Shown piece by piece: positions 1 to 8,822 of a DNA stretch of 35,166 nucleotides. The stretch's first letter is position 1. The number at the start of each line of letters is the position of its first letter. The notes beneath the pieces are model-generated. The model was not told the DNA's origin. It made no database searches and saw only the letters and a list, made by a program, of their open reading frames with translations. A program made the position numbers and the translations under genes. Location: assembly GCA_031412575.1 (NCBI GenBank), contig JANODG010000189.1, forward strand, positions 1-35,166, given 5' to 3'. The stretch is from JAMLIO01 sp031412575 (GTDB lineage: Bacteria > Bdellovibrionota > Bdellovibrionia > Bdellovibrionales > UBA1609).

Positions 1-1197
1 GCCCTTCAAATGGCCAGTGATCAGGCGGAGCTGGGTTTACAGCAAACCACACCTAACCCATCTGTAGGGTGTGTGATTCTGGATTCAAAAGATGAACTTG
101 TGGGCCTAGGTTATCATAAAAAAATTGGTGAAGCCCATGCAGAAGTAGATGCATTTAACACCATGGCAGAACATCATGTTGCAGACACTGTTTTTGTAAC
201 CTTAGAGCCTTGTGCGCATCAGGGTAAAACTCCATCGTGTGCCATTATGTTGGCCGATAAAAAAGTATCCAAGGTCATCTTTTTACTTAAAGACCCGAAC
301 CCTTTGGTTTCAGGTCAGGGAAAAAAAATTCTGGAAGACGCTGGTATTAAGGCCTACTGTGTTGAAGATCTTCTTGAACGACAAAGGTTAGATCAGCCCG
401 ACGAAATTCTTAAAAGCATTTACAATAACAAGAGTCTTTTAAAAAAGATTATTAAAAAACAAAAGTTTTTGAATCGGCAATTTCTATATGCTGTTAATTC
501 TGAAGTGCCATATGTGACATTGAAATGGGCGCAAACTTTAGATGGGACAATTGGATTAGAAAACGAAAGATTGATCATCACCAATGAAGTGGTGCAGAAA
601 GAAGTCCATCAAATGCGTGCCCTCCACGACGTACTTCTTGTCGGTTCAAACACTGTGTTATCAGATAATCCCAAATTAAATAACCGATTTGGAAATTCAA
701 AAAATAAAAATAATGTAGTGGCAATTCTTGATCCTGAGCTTAAAGTTTTAAGCCGCTTTGAGCATTTAGAGATGTTCACCCTGCACGCTAAAGAAAATTT
801 AATATTTATCACACACATCGATTCAAACACTGATAGTTACGACCAATTAGGATTTAAGTTCATAAAAGTTGATTTTATAAAAACTGAAAACCTTAAATTG
901 GCTGACGATGAAAAATTAAATTTGAATATTAGACAAGCCCTGATCCAGATAAAAAAAGTATATAAAATCAATTCTGTATTTGTCGAAGGTGGAGCTAAAA
1001 CTTTAGAATCTTTTTTAACTCAAGATTTTTTTAACGAAATTACTGTTTTTTATAATTTAAATTTAAATTTTAAAAAGAATGCAGTTCGAGTAAATTATTT
1101 GTTTTGGATAAAGTTTTTATTTTTGAATTTATTCAGGATCCGATTAAGATTATTCGACGACAATATTATGATTTCTGTTACTAAATCATTCAAGTGA
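1..1197 (+). CDS. ribD: RibD, bifunctional riboflavin deaminase/reductase, 5' end cut by window edge
   Basis: RibD deaminates and then reduces the pyrimidine intermediate of riboflavin synthesis in the cytoplasm. The reading frame is open to base 1 (A-L-Q before the first internal Met at base 10), and family members normally have a few more residues before the TTPNPSVGCVI stretch, so the true start lies outside the window. The zinc deaminase motifs are present: HAEVDAF and, downstream, PCAHQGKTPSC. The reductase domain begins near VTLKWAQTLDGTIG and contains VEGGAKTLESFL. Two oddities: about 30 extra residues, lysine-rich, link the two domains, and the last 50 residues are Phe/Leu/Asn-rich and lack the usual glycine-rich segment of the reductase. 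The end FDDNIMISV still resembles the family's last strand, so I read it as divergent rather than frameshifted. No other rib gene is in view. Confidence 0.9.
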   Translation, partial: ALQMASDQAELGLQQTTPNPSVGCVILDSKDELVGLGYHKKIGEAHAEVDAFNTMAEHHVADTVFVTLEPCAHQGKTPSCAIMLADKKVSKVIFLLKDPNPLVSGQGKKILEDAGIKAYCVEDLLERQRLDQPDEILKSIYNNKSLLKKIIKKQKFLNRQFLYAVNSEVPYVTLKWAQTLDGTIGLENERLIITNEVVQKEVHQMRALHDVLLVGSNTVLSDNPKLNNRFGNSKNKNNVVAILDPELKVLSRFEHLEMFTLHAKENLIFITHIDSNTDSYDQLGFKFIKVDFIKTENLKLADDEKLNLNIRQALIQIKKVYKINSVFVEGGAKTLESFLTQDFFNEITVFYNLNLNFKKNAVRVNYLFWIKFLFLNLFRIRLRLFDDNIMISVTKSFK

Positions 1198-1298
1198 TTA
1201 TGCTCATGTAACGCACATCTCTTTTGTAAATAAATAATTTTCAAATGCCGCTTAGCTTTCAAATTGAAGAATCCATATCATTAGTTCAAACTTAAAAT

Positions 1299-1835
1299 AT
1301 GATTTTAAATAAAATATTTTTTATATTGATGACACTTTTTATAACTCTACAAAATGGAAACACAATGGAACCCGCGGAATTTGATTCCAATGATAATGTT
1401 AAATTCTTTAATGCAAAAACTGGAAATACCTTAATTTCTAACTTTGATGATGAAAGCCCTAGCGTAACCTTGCACTCAAAGAATAAAAAAAAATTATGGA
1501 CCATACCGCAATTTATGGGGCGTAACTTGTTTGAGCTTTCTCCAAACGATGAAAAAATTCTGATTTATGGAGATTTTTATTTTGGCACACGTTCACTGCA
1601 ATTAAATCCTGATGCCGTTGTCGCAACTGTATTTGATAAAGGAAAGCTAATTTTAGAAGTGAGATTAAAAGAGCTTTACAAGGACCCGAAAAAAGCGGCA
1701 GCTGAGTTGGACCTATCGATAAAAGGTGGTAATTGGGTCGATTGGACAGGGATAATTTCATCATTAAAGGTAGATTGGATGAAATCTAGTTTGCAATTTC
1801 AATTGAAGAAATCCACTGTTGTTAAAAATTTTTAA
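1299..1835 (+). CDS. Secreted protein of unknown function (178 aa)
   Basis: I do not recognise this family. The N-terminus, MILNKIFFILMTLFITLQNG, has a lysine followed by about 13 hydrophobic residues, as in a Sec signal peptide, so export is likely. The mature part is mixed alpha/beta with many Lys and Asp and no cysteine. The segment LSPNDEKILIYGDFYFG could be a single beta-propeller-like repeat, but no further repeats are seen. It follows ribD by about 100 bases and meets a minus-strand gene tail to tail, with only 11 bases between them. The ATG lacks a clear Shine-Dalgarno sequence. The gene call rests on length, signal peptide and lack of a better ORF opposite. Confidence 0.6.
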   Translation: MILNKIFFILMTLFITLQNGNTMEPAEFDSNDNVKFFNAKTGNTLISNFDDESPSVTLHSKNKKKLWTIPQFMGRNLFELSPNDEKILIYGDFYFGTRSLQLNPDAVVATVFDKGKLILEVRLKELYKDPKKAAAELDLSIKGGNWVDWTGIISSLKVDWMKSSLQFQLKKSTVVKNF

Positions 1836-1846
1836 GTTATTAAAAG

Positions 1847-2329
1847 TTAGTAAACTAAGTTTTTAGAAATGAGATCGGTTAAAGACTCGATATTGGCCTT
1901 TAACATAGATAATTCTGATCGGTATCCCTCGGGGTTATGATCAATAAGCTTTTTTAGCTCTTCAAATTTACCGTAAATCAACATTTGCTTGAATCGAATA
2001 TATTCTTTTAAGCTTTCTATATCGCTGTCGATCAAATCCATCGCTTTATCTCGTTGGTCTAATAGATCTGGGCGGTGATTTTTGATAAAATTTGTGACTA
2101 GAATATCCACGAAATAATTTTCAATAAAAACTTTTCGATTTAACGATAGCTCACCTTCTGAGTCCGTAAGCAAAAACTCTTGCCACGCTCGTGTAAGTCC
2201 GTGCTCGTCACCAAGTAAGAACGTCTGGCAGATCGACGCATGCGCATTCGAAGTTGAACCTAAATATATAAAGCCAAGGACTAACCCAAAAATTGACCTT
2301 AAAACTGAGGATCGTTTAATGAGATTCAT
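1847..2329 (-). CDS. Secreted helical protein of unknown function (160 aa)
   Basis: Family not recognised. Residues 1-31 form a signal peptide: basic start (MNLIKRSSVLR), hydrophobic core (FGLVLGFIYLG) and a likely cleavage site at NAHA/S. The mature protein looks mostly helical and charged, with one Cys near the new N-terminus (SICQTF). It starts 14 bases inside the end of the upstream OlsF-like gene, so the two are probably translationally coupled and this is the last gene of the four-gene minus-strand operon. The coupling suggests a role at the envelope together with the lipid synthase, but that is inference only. Confidence 0.65.
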   Translation of the reverse strand: MNLIKRSSVLRSIFGLVLGFIYLGSTSNAHASICQTFLLGDEHGLTRAWQEFLLTDSEGELSLNRKVFIENYFVDILVTNFIKNHRPDLLDQRDKAMDLIDSDIESLKEYIRFKQMLIYGKFEELKKLIDHNPEGYRSELSMLKANIESLTDLISKNLVY

Positions 2330-4151
2330 TCAAACTCACAGTTTTTAGATTTGGTTCTGGAATTTGAGGAAGTCCTAAGAATTGATTTACTTCATCTTCC
2401 GAAAGATATTTTTTTAGCTGCTCTTTAGGAATTTTTTTTATTGGAAGCACAATAAAACCATCTAAAGTATATCCAAAATCAGGATCGACGGTGAAGGTTA
2501 AGTATCTGGCACCAAGCTCTGCGTAACGATAAACTAAAACTGGAATCTCTTTTAAGTCTGGCTCTAAATCAGCAACTACTTTTGATAAATCCGCGCGGTC
2601 CTTGATTGTATTTAAAATATTATTAACATCACTTTCGTTTAAGTCGGATTTGTAATCGTAAGGTATTTCGGCAGAATAAAAATCATCTAAATTCATAATA
2701 TCGCCATGATGTTTCATAAAGTATTTCGAGATCAACTGTCTTGATCTATCGCTGTAATCTTTACTTATACTGACAGATCCAAACATGTACATATAATTTC
2801 TATTTTGATAAATAAATCGTGCTAATCCCTTCCATAGATAAAATAAGATCCACTGACTTTGTTCTTCAGCTCGAACGAAAGACCTTCCAAGTTCAATACT
2901 GTCACCAAGTCGGGTGAAAAATTCTTTTTTAATGTTGAAAAAGGGCTGAGTGTAAAAACCACGAATACCTTTCTGATTTAAAATAAAAGGCGATAAGCCT
3001 AAACGATATGACCCAGATATCCATTGTTTCTTTTCGTTCCAAACAATTAGATGGTGATAAGTTGAATCGTGTTCGTCCAAATCACATCTCTTGCCAGTGC
3101 CTTCACCTGCAGCGCGAAAAGTGATTTCTCTAAGGCGACCTAGTTCCAGCAAAAAATCATCATTGGCCTGGCTGCCATCAACCAACATTACAGAATACCT
3201 GTTTGAATCTAACAAAATAGAGTCTGGATGTGCTAAGCGATAGTTCTGAAGAAACTCGATCAGTTTCGATGTTGGAATGGGATCAATAATGGGATGCACC
3301 TTAATTGATTTTCTAAACTTTAAAGGAATTAAATTCTTTTTAATCTCTGCAAGTTTTTGTGGAGCACGTAGTTCGGGCTTTTTTAAAAGATAAACACGTG
3401 ATCGTAAAAAAGCTGTTGTTTGTTCTATAGTTAAATCTTTTAATTTATCAAAAGTGATGTGTGATCCAATTTTTACTTTAATGGATTTGTTCATGCGGTT
3501 GATCACTTCGCGGCCCAAAAGTAAGGTCCTAACAATTTTTATTTTAGGAAAAACTAGACCTGTAATTTGAAAGAAATGACTATTTTGTCCATCAAAAAAA
3601 ACAGGAACAACTGTCGCTTCGCTGGCCTGGATAATTCGTGCAGCTCCACTTCGCCAATCTAAATCGACTGCTTTGCCAAAAGGGGTTTTAGATTGTGAAG
3701 GTGTTCCTGCAGGAAATATGATAAGGCAGCCCCCGCCTTTGACGTAATCTATCGCACGCTGAATAGCATCTTTGTTTTTAGATTTTTCTTGATTGTCTTT
3801 GGAGTAGAGTTCGACATCCAAAAAATGCTTTCTCACTTCTGGAAGTTTTTCTGGAAGCATATTAGTTACAAATATTTTAAAATCTTGGCGCTTTTGTTCC
3901 ACAAGGTAAGAAAGAATAATCCCATCCACACCGCCAAAAGGATGGTTGGACACGACAACAGTTGGTCCCGATGGTGGGATATAATTTAATTCATCAGGAT
4001 GTATATCGATCGGTAAATTTAGATATTTAACGGCTGTTGTCCAAAAACCAAATTGTTTAATTTCTTCTATATGGTCTTGATATAACTTTTCTAAAAAAGT
4101 TAGGCCCAATAGATTTTTTAAGACTGAAGTAATTAGAGTTTTAGTAGCCAC
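2316..4151 (-). CDS. olsF: Fused PlsC-type acyltransferase + GNAT acyltransferase (OlsF-like aminolipid synthase)
   Basis: Probable bifunctional synthase of ornithine (or another amino-acid) lipid at the inner membrane. N-terminal half (about residues 1-300): LPLAT/PlsC domain with SNHPFGGVDG near residue 70, the acyltransferase His-Asp pair in the spacing typical of this subfamily, and IIFPAGTPS near residue 150. C-terminal half (about 310-600): OlsB/hemolysin-like GNAT domain with REITFRAAGEG, DLDEHDSTYHHLIVW and SGSYRLG. In characterised OlsF proteins the GNAT half N-acylates ornithine and the PlsC half O-acylates the product; domain order and length (611 aa, family about 580-600) agree. 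The start is GTG at 4151, preceded by AGGGA. It lies 12 bases after the trmJ-like gene. The amino acid used cannot be read from the sequence, so glycine or lysine lipid is possible. Confidence 0.8.
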   Translation of the reverse strand: MATKTLITSVLKNLLGLTFLEKLYQDHIEEIKQFGFWTTAVKYLNLPIDIHPDELNYIPPSGPTVVVSNHPFGGVDGIILSYLVEQKRQDFKIFVTNMLPEKLPEVRKHFLDVELYSKDNQEKSKNKDAIQRAIDYVKGGGCLIIFPAGTPSQSKTPFGKAVDLDWRSGAARIIQASEATVVPVFFDGQNSHFFQITGLVFPKIKIVRTLLLGREVINRMNKSIKVKIGSHITFDKLKDLTIEQTTAFLRSRVYLLKKPELRAPQKLAEIKKNLIPLKFRKSIKVHPIIDPIPTSKLIEFLQNYRLAHPDSILLDSNRYSVMLVDGSQANDDFLLELGRLREITFRAAGEGTGKRCDLDEHDSTYHHLIVWNEKKQWISGSYRLGLSPFILNQKGIRGFYTQPFFNIKKEFFTRLGDSIELGRSFVRAEEQSQWILFYLWKGLARFIYQNRNYMYMFGSVSISKDYSDRSRQLISKYFMKHHGDIMNLDDFYSAEIPYDYKSDLNESDVNNILNTIKDRADLSKVVADLEPDLKEIPVLVYRYAELGARYLTFTVDPDFGYTLDGFIVLPIKKIPKEQLKKYLSEDEVNQFLGLPQIPEPNLKTVSLNESH

Positions 4152-4163
4152 GAGTAATATTCC

Positions 4164-4958
4164 CTATGAATCCTGGTCAACTGTCAAATCAGGTTTTTGT
4201 TTTTGTGCACTGTCTGTTAACCGTAAACTTTGCTGCAAAGCTTTATTAAGGTTATCAATTTCTTTTGACGTTGGCGCACTTCGTAAAATCATTCTGCGAA
4301 GTGTATGATAAATATTCTCTTTTTTTAAATCGATTTGAAATCCAGTAGTTTTAAGCCATTGTAAAAATAATTCATCTGGGAATAAATTAGACGACATTTC
4401 TAGTCGCGCATCCACAGATCCTGTTTGATAAGAGCTTTGACCGAAGAATTTTTTTTCGATCTCTTCGGCCATAACGTATTGGGCCAGTAAAACAGCTTGG
4501 GCTAAATTTAGGGATGTGAATGGTCCACGCGCTGGTAAAAAACTTGTCATGTGGCATTGATCTAAATCATCAGAATTTAGTCCGCTGTCTTCACAGCCAA
4601 AAACTAAGTAAATCGGTAAATTTAAATTTTCAGCTTCAGAACCGATTTGTCTGTAAGCTTCGGGTAAACTGAAACTTTTTCTTTGTTTACCTTTCCTGGC
4701 ACTTAAAGCAATTTTAATTCCCGTCGAATGAACAGCATGAAAAGCTTCCCAATTTTTATAAGATTCATGATCTTCTAAAGCTTTCTGTGCTCCAGCTGCC
4801 ATTTTATAAGCTTGGCTATTGATGGGCGTTTGTTGGGAAATTAAAATCAGCTTTCCATACTTTGATATGTTCGATGTGGCCCTTGCCGCAGCACCGATAT
4901 TGGAACTAAATTTAGTTCCAACTAAAATGGTGTGTACACTTGGTCCATCAGCGTTCAT
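4164..4958 (-). CDS. trmJ: SpoU/TrmH-fold RNA 2'-O-methyltransferase, TrmJ-like
   Basis: SPOUT-class methylase, most like TrmJ, which 2'-O-methylates position 32 of tRNA anticodon loops. Motif 1 is NIGAAARA near residue 20, motif 2 is LVFGCEDSGL near residue 122, and motif 3 is SLNLAQAVLLAQYV near residue 148; these form the knotted SAM site. In TrmJ the middle motif usually reads FGREDSGL or similar, so Cys in place of Arg is unusual. The C-terminal 70 residues form the helical extension typical of TrmJ. The ATG overlaps the stop of the upstream hydroxylase gene as ATGA, indicating coupling. Exact tRNA target is not provable here; other SpoU methylases are the alternative. Confidence 0.8.
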   Translation of the reverse strand: MNADGPSVHTILVGTKFSSNIGAAARATSNISKYGKLILISQQTPINSQAYKMAAGAQKALEDHESYKNWEAFHAVHSTGIKIALSARKGKQRKSFSLPEAYRQIGSEAENLNLPIYLVFGCEDSGLNSDDLDQCHMTSFLPARGPFTSLNLAQAVLLAQYVMAEEIEKKFFGQSSYQTGSVDARLEMSSNLFPDELFLQWLKTTGFQIDLKKENIYHTLRRMILRSAPTSKEIDNLNKALQQSLRLTDSAQKQKPDLTVDQDS

Positions 4959-6421
4959 AACAGTAAGCCTTCGGACTTTAAAAGTGATAGTCCAAGATCA
5001 ACACATAGTTTTTCGTTCGTAGACTGAGCGGAATTTAAACTGTAATGGTTCATCAATTCAATCAGTTGGGGTTTTAGGTCTTCGTGTTTGGCACACATTT
5101 CTATAAGACTTAAACCCATCAACCACTCTTTCTTAAATTTTTGTAAGTATTCAGTTTTAATAGGAAGAAAATCTTTACTTACAAAATTCTTCCGTAAGTT
5201 TCTAATGTTTTCATAAAGTTTGAATTTATCTAGATCATATTGGGTTCTGTTTTTCTGCGGCACTCTAGCAGCTACGAAATCCACAGAGTCTGGGAAAGTG
5301 GCTGAATCTAAAGGGCCACCATAAACAGATGTGATCTTTGCACCTGGCTCTAAATTCACCATCAACCCCGAATCTTCAAGAAGTTTTATTTCATCTAAAA
5401 CTTTTGTTTGAATCGGGCCTTTAAATTCTAAATGTTTATCCGTGTAATCAACTAAAATTCCAGAGTAGGCATTCTGATCATTGATAACCACTGTACAAAC
5501 AGTTTCTGCTTGTTTAGCTTTGGCTAAGCCGGGCTTGTCACCAACTTTGAACGCCATGTCTTGGCTCATTTCAGTCAAAACAAAATTAAGTGAGTTAAAA
5601 TCTTCAGCCACAAAAAGCTGAGGTTGTTGCTCTGTGATGTCGTAACTGAAATTTAAGCAGTCTTTAGTTAATGGAATAAGTTTTGGTTTTTTAATCGCAA
5701 GTCGGGATTCGCCGATAGAAGACAACAATCCCGCGCCAAAAATTTTAGGATTTTTTAAATCACCAATCAAACCGTACTCGGCGGTCCACCAATTCATTCG
5801 CCCTAAAAGTTGGGCCTCAGAAATGTAAGTTGTATTTTCAATTGCTTTTTTTAAGTCCTGCTCGGCCTTTTGAATTTCGTCCTCATTGCTGCCCGAGGCT
5901 TCTTTGATATCACTTAAATTTCTTATGGCTTCATACAAATTTAAATCTTCGTGACTGATAATAGATTTGGCGGCTATCTCTGCATAGTTCTTTAAGTAGT
6001 TCGAAAATTCAGGATCGATCAAAATCGGCGCGTGCCCTGCCGCTTCATGAACTATATCAGGCGCAGGGGTATATAAAATATGATCCACAGTACGCATGTC
6101 GCAGGCGATGGGTAAAATTCCTAAAGCTTGAAATTCCATGAATGCAGCAGGTGGAATAAAGCCACTGACAGGCTTAGCTCTCCAACCGTAATGAGATAAT
6201 TTTTCGTCCATCACAGAAATTTTAGGGATTTCATTAATTGTAATTCCCGTAGCTTCTAAACCTTTAAGGTAAGCTTTATGGGCATGAGTGCTTAAAAAAG
6301 ATTTCAACTGTCGCATCACAAAACGCCAGACCTCTTGATCTTCTGGCGTGTATCGATCGTAATCTTGTTCGACGATATACTTTTTTAAGTGCTTAGGTAT
6401 TTTTGAAATTGCTTTGTTCAA
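4955..6421 (-). CDS. phhA: Biopterin-dependent aromatic amino acid hydroxylase (phenylalanine 4-monooxygenase-like)
   Basis: Iron- and tetrahydrobiopterin-dependent hydroxylase, most likely converting phenylalanine to tyrosine. The catalytic domain spans about residues 75-290. The facial triad is visible: His125 and His130 in DIVHEAAGH and Glu215 in WWTAEYG. SGFIPPAAFMEFQA and the MNWWTAEYGLIG segment are family hallmarks. At 488 aa it is much longer than the compact 260-300 aa proteobacterial enzymes; the last 200 residues form a separate domain of unknown role, as in long hydroxylases of Bacteroidetes and Bdellovibrio relatives. Start is TTG at 6421, supported by GAGG eight bases upstream. 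First gene of the operon. No pterin-4a-carbinolamine dehydratase (phhB) is in the window. Tyr/Trp hydroxylase activity cannot be excluded. Confidence 0.85.
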   Translation of the reverse strand: MNKAISKIPKHLKKYIVEQDYDRYTPEDQEVWRFVMRQLKSFLSTHAHKAYLKGLEATGITINEIPKISVMDEKLSHYGWRAKPVSGFIPPAAFMEFQALGILPIACDMRTVDHILYTPAPDIVHEAAGHAPILIDPEFSNYLKNYAEIAAKSIISHEDLNLYEAIRNLSDIKEASGSNEDEIQKAEQDLKKAIENTTYISEAQLLGRMNWWTAEYGLIGDLKNPKIFGAGLLSSIGESRLAIKKPKLIPLTKDCLNFSYDITEQQPQLFVAEDFNSLNFVLTEMSQDMAFKVGDKPGLAKAKQAETVCTVVINDQNAYSGILVDYTDKHLEFKGPIQTKVLDEIKLLEDSGLMVNLEPGAKITSVYGGPLDSATFPDSVDFVAARVPQKNRTQYDLDKFKLYENIRNLRKNFVSKDFLPIKTEYLQKFKKEWLMGLSLIEMCAKHEDLKPQLIELMNHYSLNSAQSTNEKLCVDLGLSLLKSEGLLL

Positions 6422-6510
6422 TTAAATATCCTCGAAAGTGTATCCTATTTATTAACCTTATTGATAATACAAGTCAGCGCTTTGAAGGTTATGTCACGAA
6501 CGACAAAATT

Positions 6511-8088
6511 TTATTTATTTTTTAATCCCTCTGAGGTCATAAATTGGCTTATTTTATGTACAAAGTAGTCCGCAAAAAACGCGAGTAAGGCCGCAGGTAT
6601 GGCTCCGAGTAAAATAAGGCGGTGATTTAAAGAACTGATCCCTTGAAATATCAATTCCCCTAAGCCACCAGCCCCAATAAACGCGGCCACTGTGGTTGTG
6701 CTGATCAAAAGCACTGTGCACGTTCGAAGCCCCGCTGTGATCGTAGGAAGGGCTATCGGAAATCTGACTTTAAAAAGAATTTGAGTTTTAGACATTCCAA
6801 TGGCTTCGCAAGACTCGATAATATCTTGGTCGATCTGTTCAAGCCCAATAAAGACATTGTGTACTAAAGGTAGCAAAGAATAAATGACCAAGGCCACAAG
6901 ACTAGGTAGAAATCCAATTCCTATGAATGGGATCAGAAATCCTAAAAGAGCTAAGCTAGGAACAGTCTGAAATACATTTATGAAAGCAAAAATCACAGGT
7001 CTAAAGAATTTAAATTCAAAGGCTAAAATTCCTAAAATAAATCCTAGGATTAAGGTGATCATAAAACCGATCCCACTGATCTTAATATGTTCAATAAATT
7101 TATTCTTTAAATTTTTAAGCTCTTCCTCTTTTAGACCTAAAAAATCTTTAGACTCTTTTGTTTGCGACTTTGAGATTAAGTTTTTTTGTAATAAAAACTC
7201 TTTGGCTACAACTGACGAAGATTTTTTCTGAACATCTACCTTGTAGTTCATCAAAGTCATGTCTTCGTCGGAAATGGCTTTAGAAAGTGAATTAAGATCA
7301 GTAAATAAATTAGGATAATCACTTAATGTCGATTTTCTAACAATTATCGAAGCTAAGTATTTAGGAAAAAAACTTAAATCATCATTTAGGATCTTTAAAT
7401 TATAAGCTACGTTTCGCCCATCGGTGGAATATCCAAATCCAATATCTAATTGTTTATTTTTTAAAGCTTCGTAGAGTAAGCCCACATTTAGCGTCTTTAC
7501 CGATTTAAACTTTAAATCATAGGCTAAAATCAAATTTTGATAACCGTCGGGTCTAGATAGGACTTCGTGCTCAAACCCAATTTTTAAATTTTTGAAGGAT
7601 CTTAATTCAGATATTTTTTCTGCATTAAAGGATTTGTCGACAATTAAAGAATATGAGTTTGAAAAACCAAGGTCTTCTAAAATTACTAGATCTTCTTTTT
7701 CAAAGGCTTTCTTAAGCCAAAGTAAAGTTTCATCCGAACTTAAGTTTTTTGTTTGTTTAAAAATGCTATTGTAAGCGGTTCCAGTATATTCCACATAAAG
7801 ATCAAGACTTCCTTGCTTTAGGGCCTCATAAGCTACGAAAGTTCCACCCAGATTTTTCTTGACCTTAACTTCGTATTTTTTGGCTTCTAAGTAATGTCTT
7901 ATGATATCGACTAGAATATTTTGTTCGGTAAAAATTTTTCCACCGACTGTGATAAACTTCTCATTTTCTTCCGAGGCTTTCAGTGAAAACACTATAATAG
8001 AATTTAGGATCAAAGTTGCAACAAAGAGTTTTAGAAAAAAACTTTTTGCGGACTGAAGACCAAGCTTGAGTAAGGATAAACAAATCAT
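6511..8088 (-). CDS. Osmoprotectant-type ABC importer: substrate-binding domain fused to permease (OpuC/YehYZ-like)
   Basis: One polypeptide combines the binding protein and the channel of a glycine betaine/choline-type importer. Residues 1-38 form a signal anchor; about 40-300 form an OpuCC/OsmF-like binding domain (TVGGKIFTEQ, LKQGSLDLYVEYTGTAY); about 320-515 form the permease with five or more hydrophobic segments (NVFQTVPSLALLGF, the EAIGMSKTQILFKVRFP coupling loop, FIGAGGLGELIFQG). Binding domain first and permease second is the reverse of the usual OpuF-type fusion. A TTG at 8100 is possible, but the ATG at 8088 overlaps the ATPase stop as ATGA and leaves a cleaner signal sequence, so I chose it (525 aa). 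The ligand is inferred from family only. Confidence 0.85.
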   Translation of the reverse strand: MICLSLLKLGLQSAKSFFLKLFVATLILNSIIVFSLKASEENEKFITVGGKIFTEQNILVDIIRHYLEAKKYEVKVKKNLGGTFVAYEALKQGSLDLYVEYTGTAYNSIFKQTKNLSSDETLLWLKKAFEKEDLVILEDLGFSNSYSLIVDKSFNAEKISELRSFKNLKIGFEHEVLSRPDGYQNLILAYDLKFKSVKTLNVGLLYEALKNKQLDIGFGYSTDGRNVAYNLKILNDDLSFFPKYLASIIVRKSTLSDYPNLFTDLNSLSKAISDEDMTLMNYKVDVQKKSSSVVAKEFLLQKNLISKSQTKESKDFLGLKEEELKNLKNKFIEHIKISGIGFMITLILGFILGILAFEFKFFRPVIFAFINVFQTVPSLALLGFLIPFIGIGFLPSLVALVIYSLLPLVHNVFIGLEQIDQDIIESCEAIGMSKTQILFKVRFPIALPTITAGLRTCTVLLISTTTVAAFIGAGGLGELIFQGISSLNHRLILLGAIPAALLAFFADYFVHKISQFMTSEGLKNK

Positions 8089-8822
8089 CGAATGTCCCAA
8101 TCTTGAAGATAAGTCTTTATGTATTCTGTTTTAGGATTTAATTTAAGATCATCGTAGGCGCCAATTTGTTCAAAGCTCCCATCTTTTAAGACGACAATGC
8201 GGTCTGATAGAATCGAAGCCTCGATCATATCATGAGAAACGATGATGACAGTTTTATCTGATAACGACTTAATGTTTAAAAAATCTTTGTAAATACTTTT
8301 TTTTGTTAGCGGATCTAAAGCTCCAAAGGGTTCATCCATAAAAAGAAGTTCTGGGTCATTGATAAGTGCTCGAGCAATACTGACTCGTTGTTTTTGACCA
8401 CCGCTAATTTGGTTGGGGAATCTATTCTTTAACTCCTCAAAATCAAGATTTAAAGAATCAAATAAAGAAACAACTTTGGATTTTAAGTCATCTGTGTTTC
8501 CGTGTATTCTTGAAGGAAGTTCTACGTTTTCTAGCACCGTTAGGTGAGGAAGAAGCCCTGCTTTTTGAATCACGTAACCAAACTTTTTTTTGTATTCAAT
8601 AGGATTAAGTTCATTGATATTTTTGCCAGATAAAAATATATCCCCTGATTTTTGTTTTATCAGTTGGCATAATGTTTTAAGCAAAGTGGTTTTACCGCAG
8701 CCACTTTCACCAACAAGAAAAACCGTTTCACCCTTGTAAATATCTAAATCTAAGTTTTCAAAAATTACATTTTTTTGAAAAGATTGAGAAAGGTTTTTAA
8801 AAGATAAATGAGTATGTTTGAT
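8085..8822 (-). CDS. ABC importer ATPase (OpuCA-like) with apparent AUC start
   Basis: ATPase partner of the fused permease. Walker A is GESGCGKT (K44 in this numbering), the Q-loop lies in FGYVIQKAGLLP, the signature is ISGGQKQR, Walker B is LLFMDEPFGALDP and the switch His is in IIVSHDM. The first ATG/GTG/TTG-type codon in frame (TTG at 8684) lies after Walker A, so a protein starting there would be dead. The frame is open back to the kdsA stop, and the codon right after that TAA is AUC at 8822. Starting there gives KHTHLSFKNLSQSF, a normal ABC N-terminus, and 245 aa. GAGGTG at 8829-8834 lies six bases before it. It lacks the C-terminal CBS domains seen in many OpuCA proteins. Confidence 0.85.
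   Translation of the reverse strand: MKHTHLSFKNLSQSFQKNVIFENLDLDIYKGETVFLVGESGCGKTTLLKTLCQLIKQKSGDIFLSGKNINELNPIEYKKKFGYVIQKAGLLPHLTVLENVELPSRIHGNTDDLKSKVVSLFDSLNLDFEELKNRFPNQISGGQKQRVSIARALINDPELLFMDEPFGALDPLTKKSIYKDFLNIKSLSDKTVIIVSHDMIEASILSDRIVVLKDGSFEQIGAYDDLKLNPKTEYIKTYLQDWDIR

Noticed and set aside
4819..5022. Plus-strand open frame opposite the methylase and hydroxylase genes
   Set aside because: Lies wholly antisense to two well-supported genes and has no independent coding signal.
8085..8684. ABC ATPase called from the TTG at 8684 (199 aa), or as a truncated pseudogene
   Set aside because: The frame is open upstream and encodes a complete Walker A and a normal N-terminus back to 8822.
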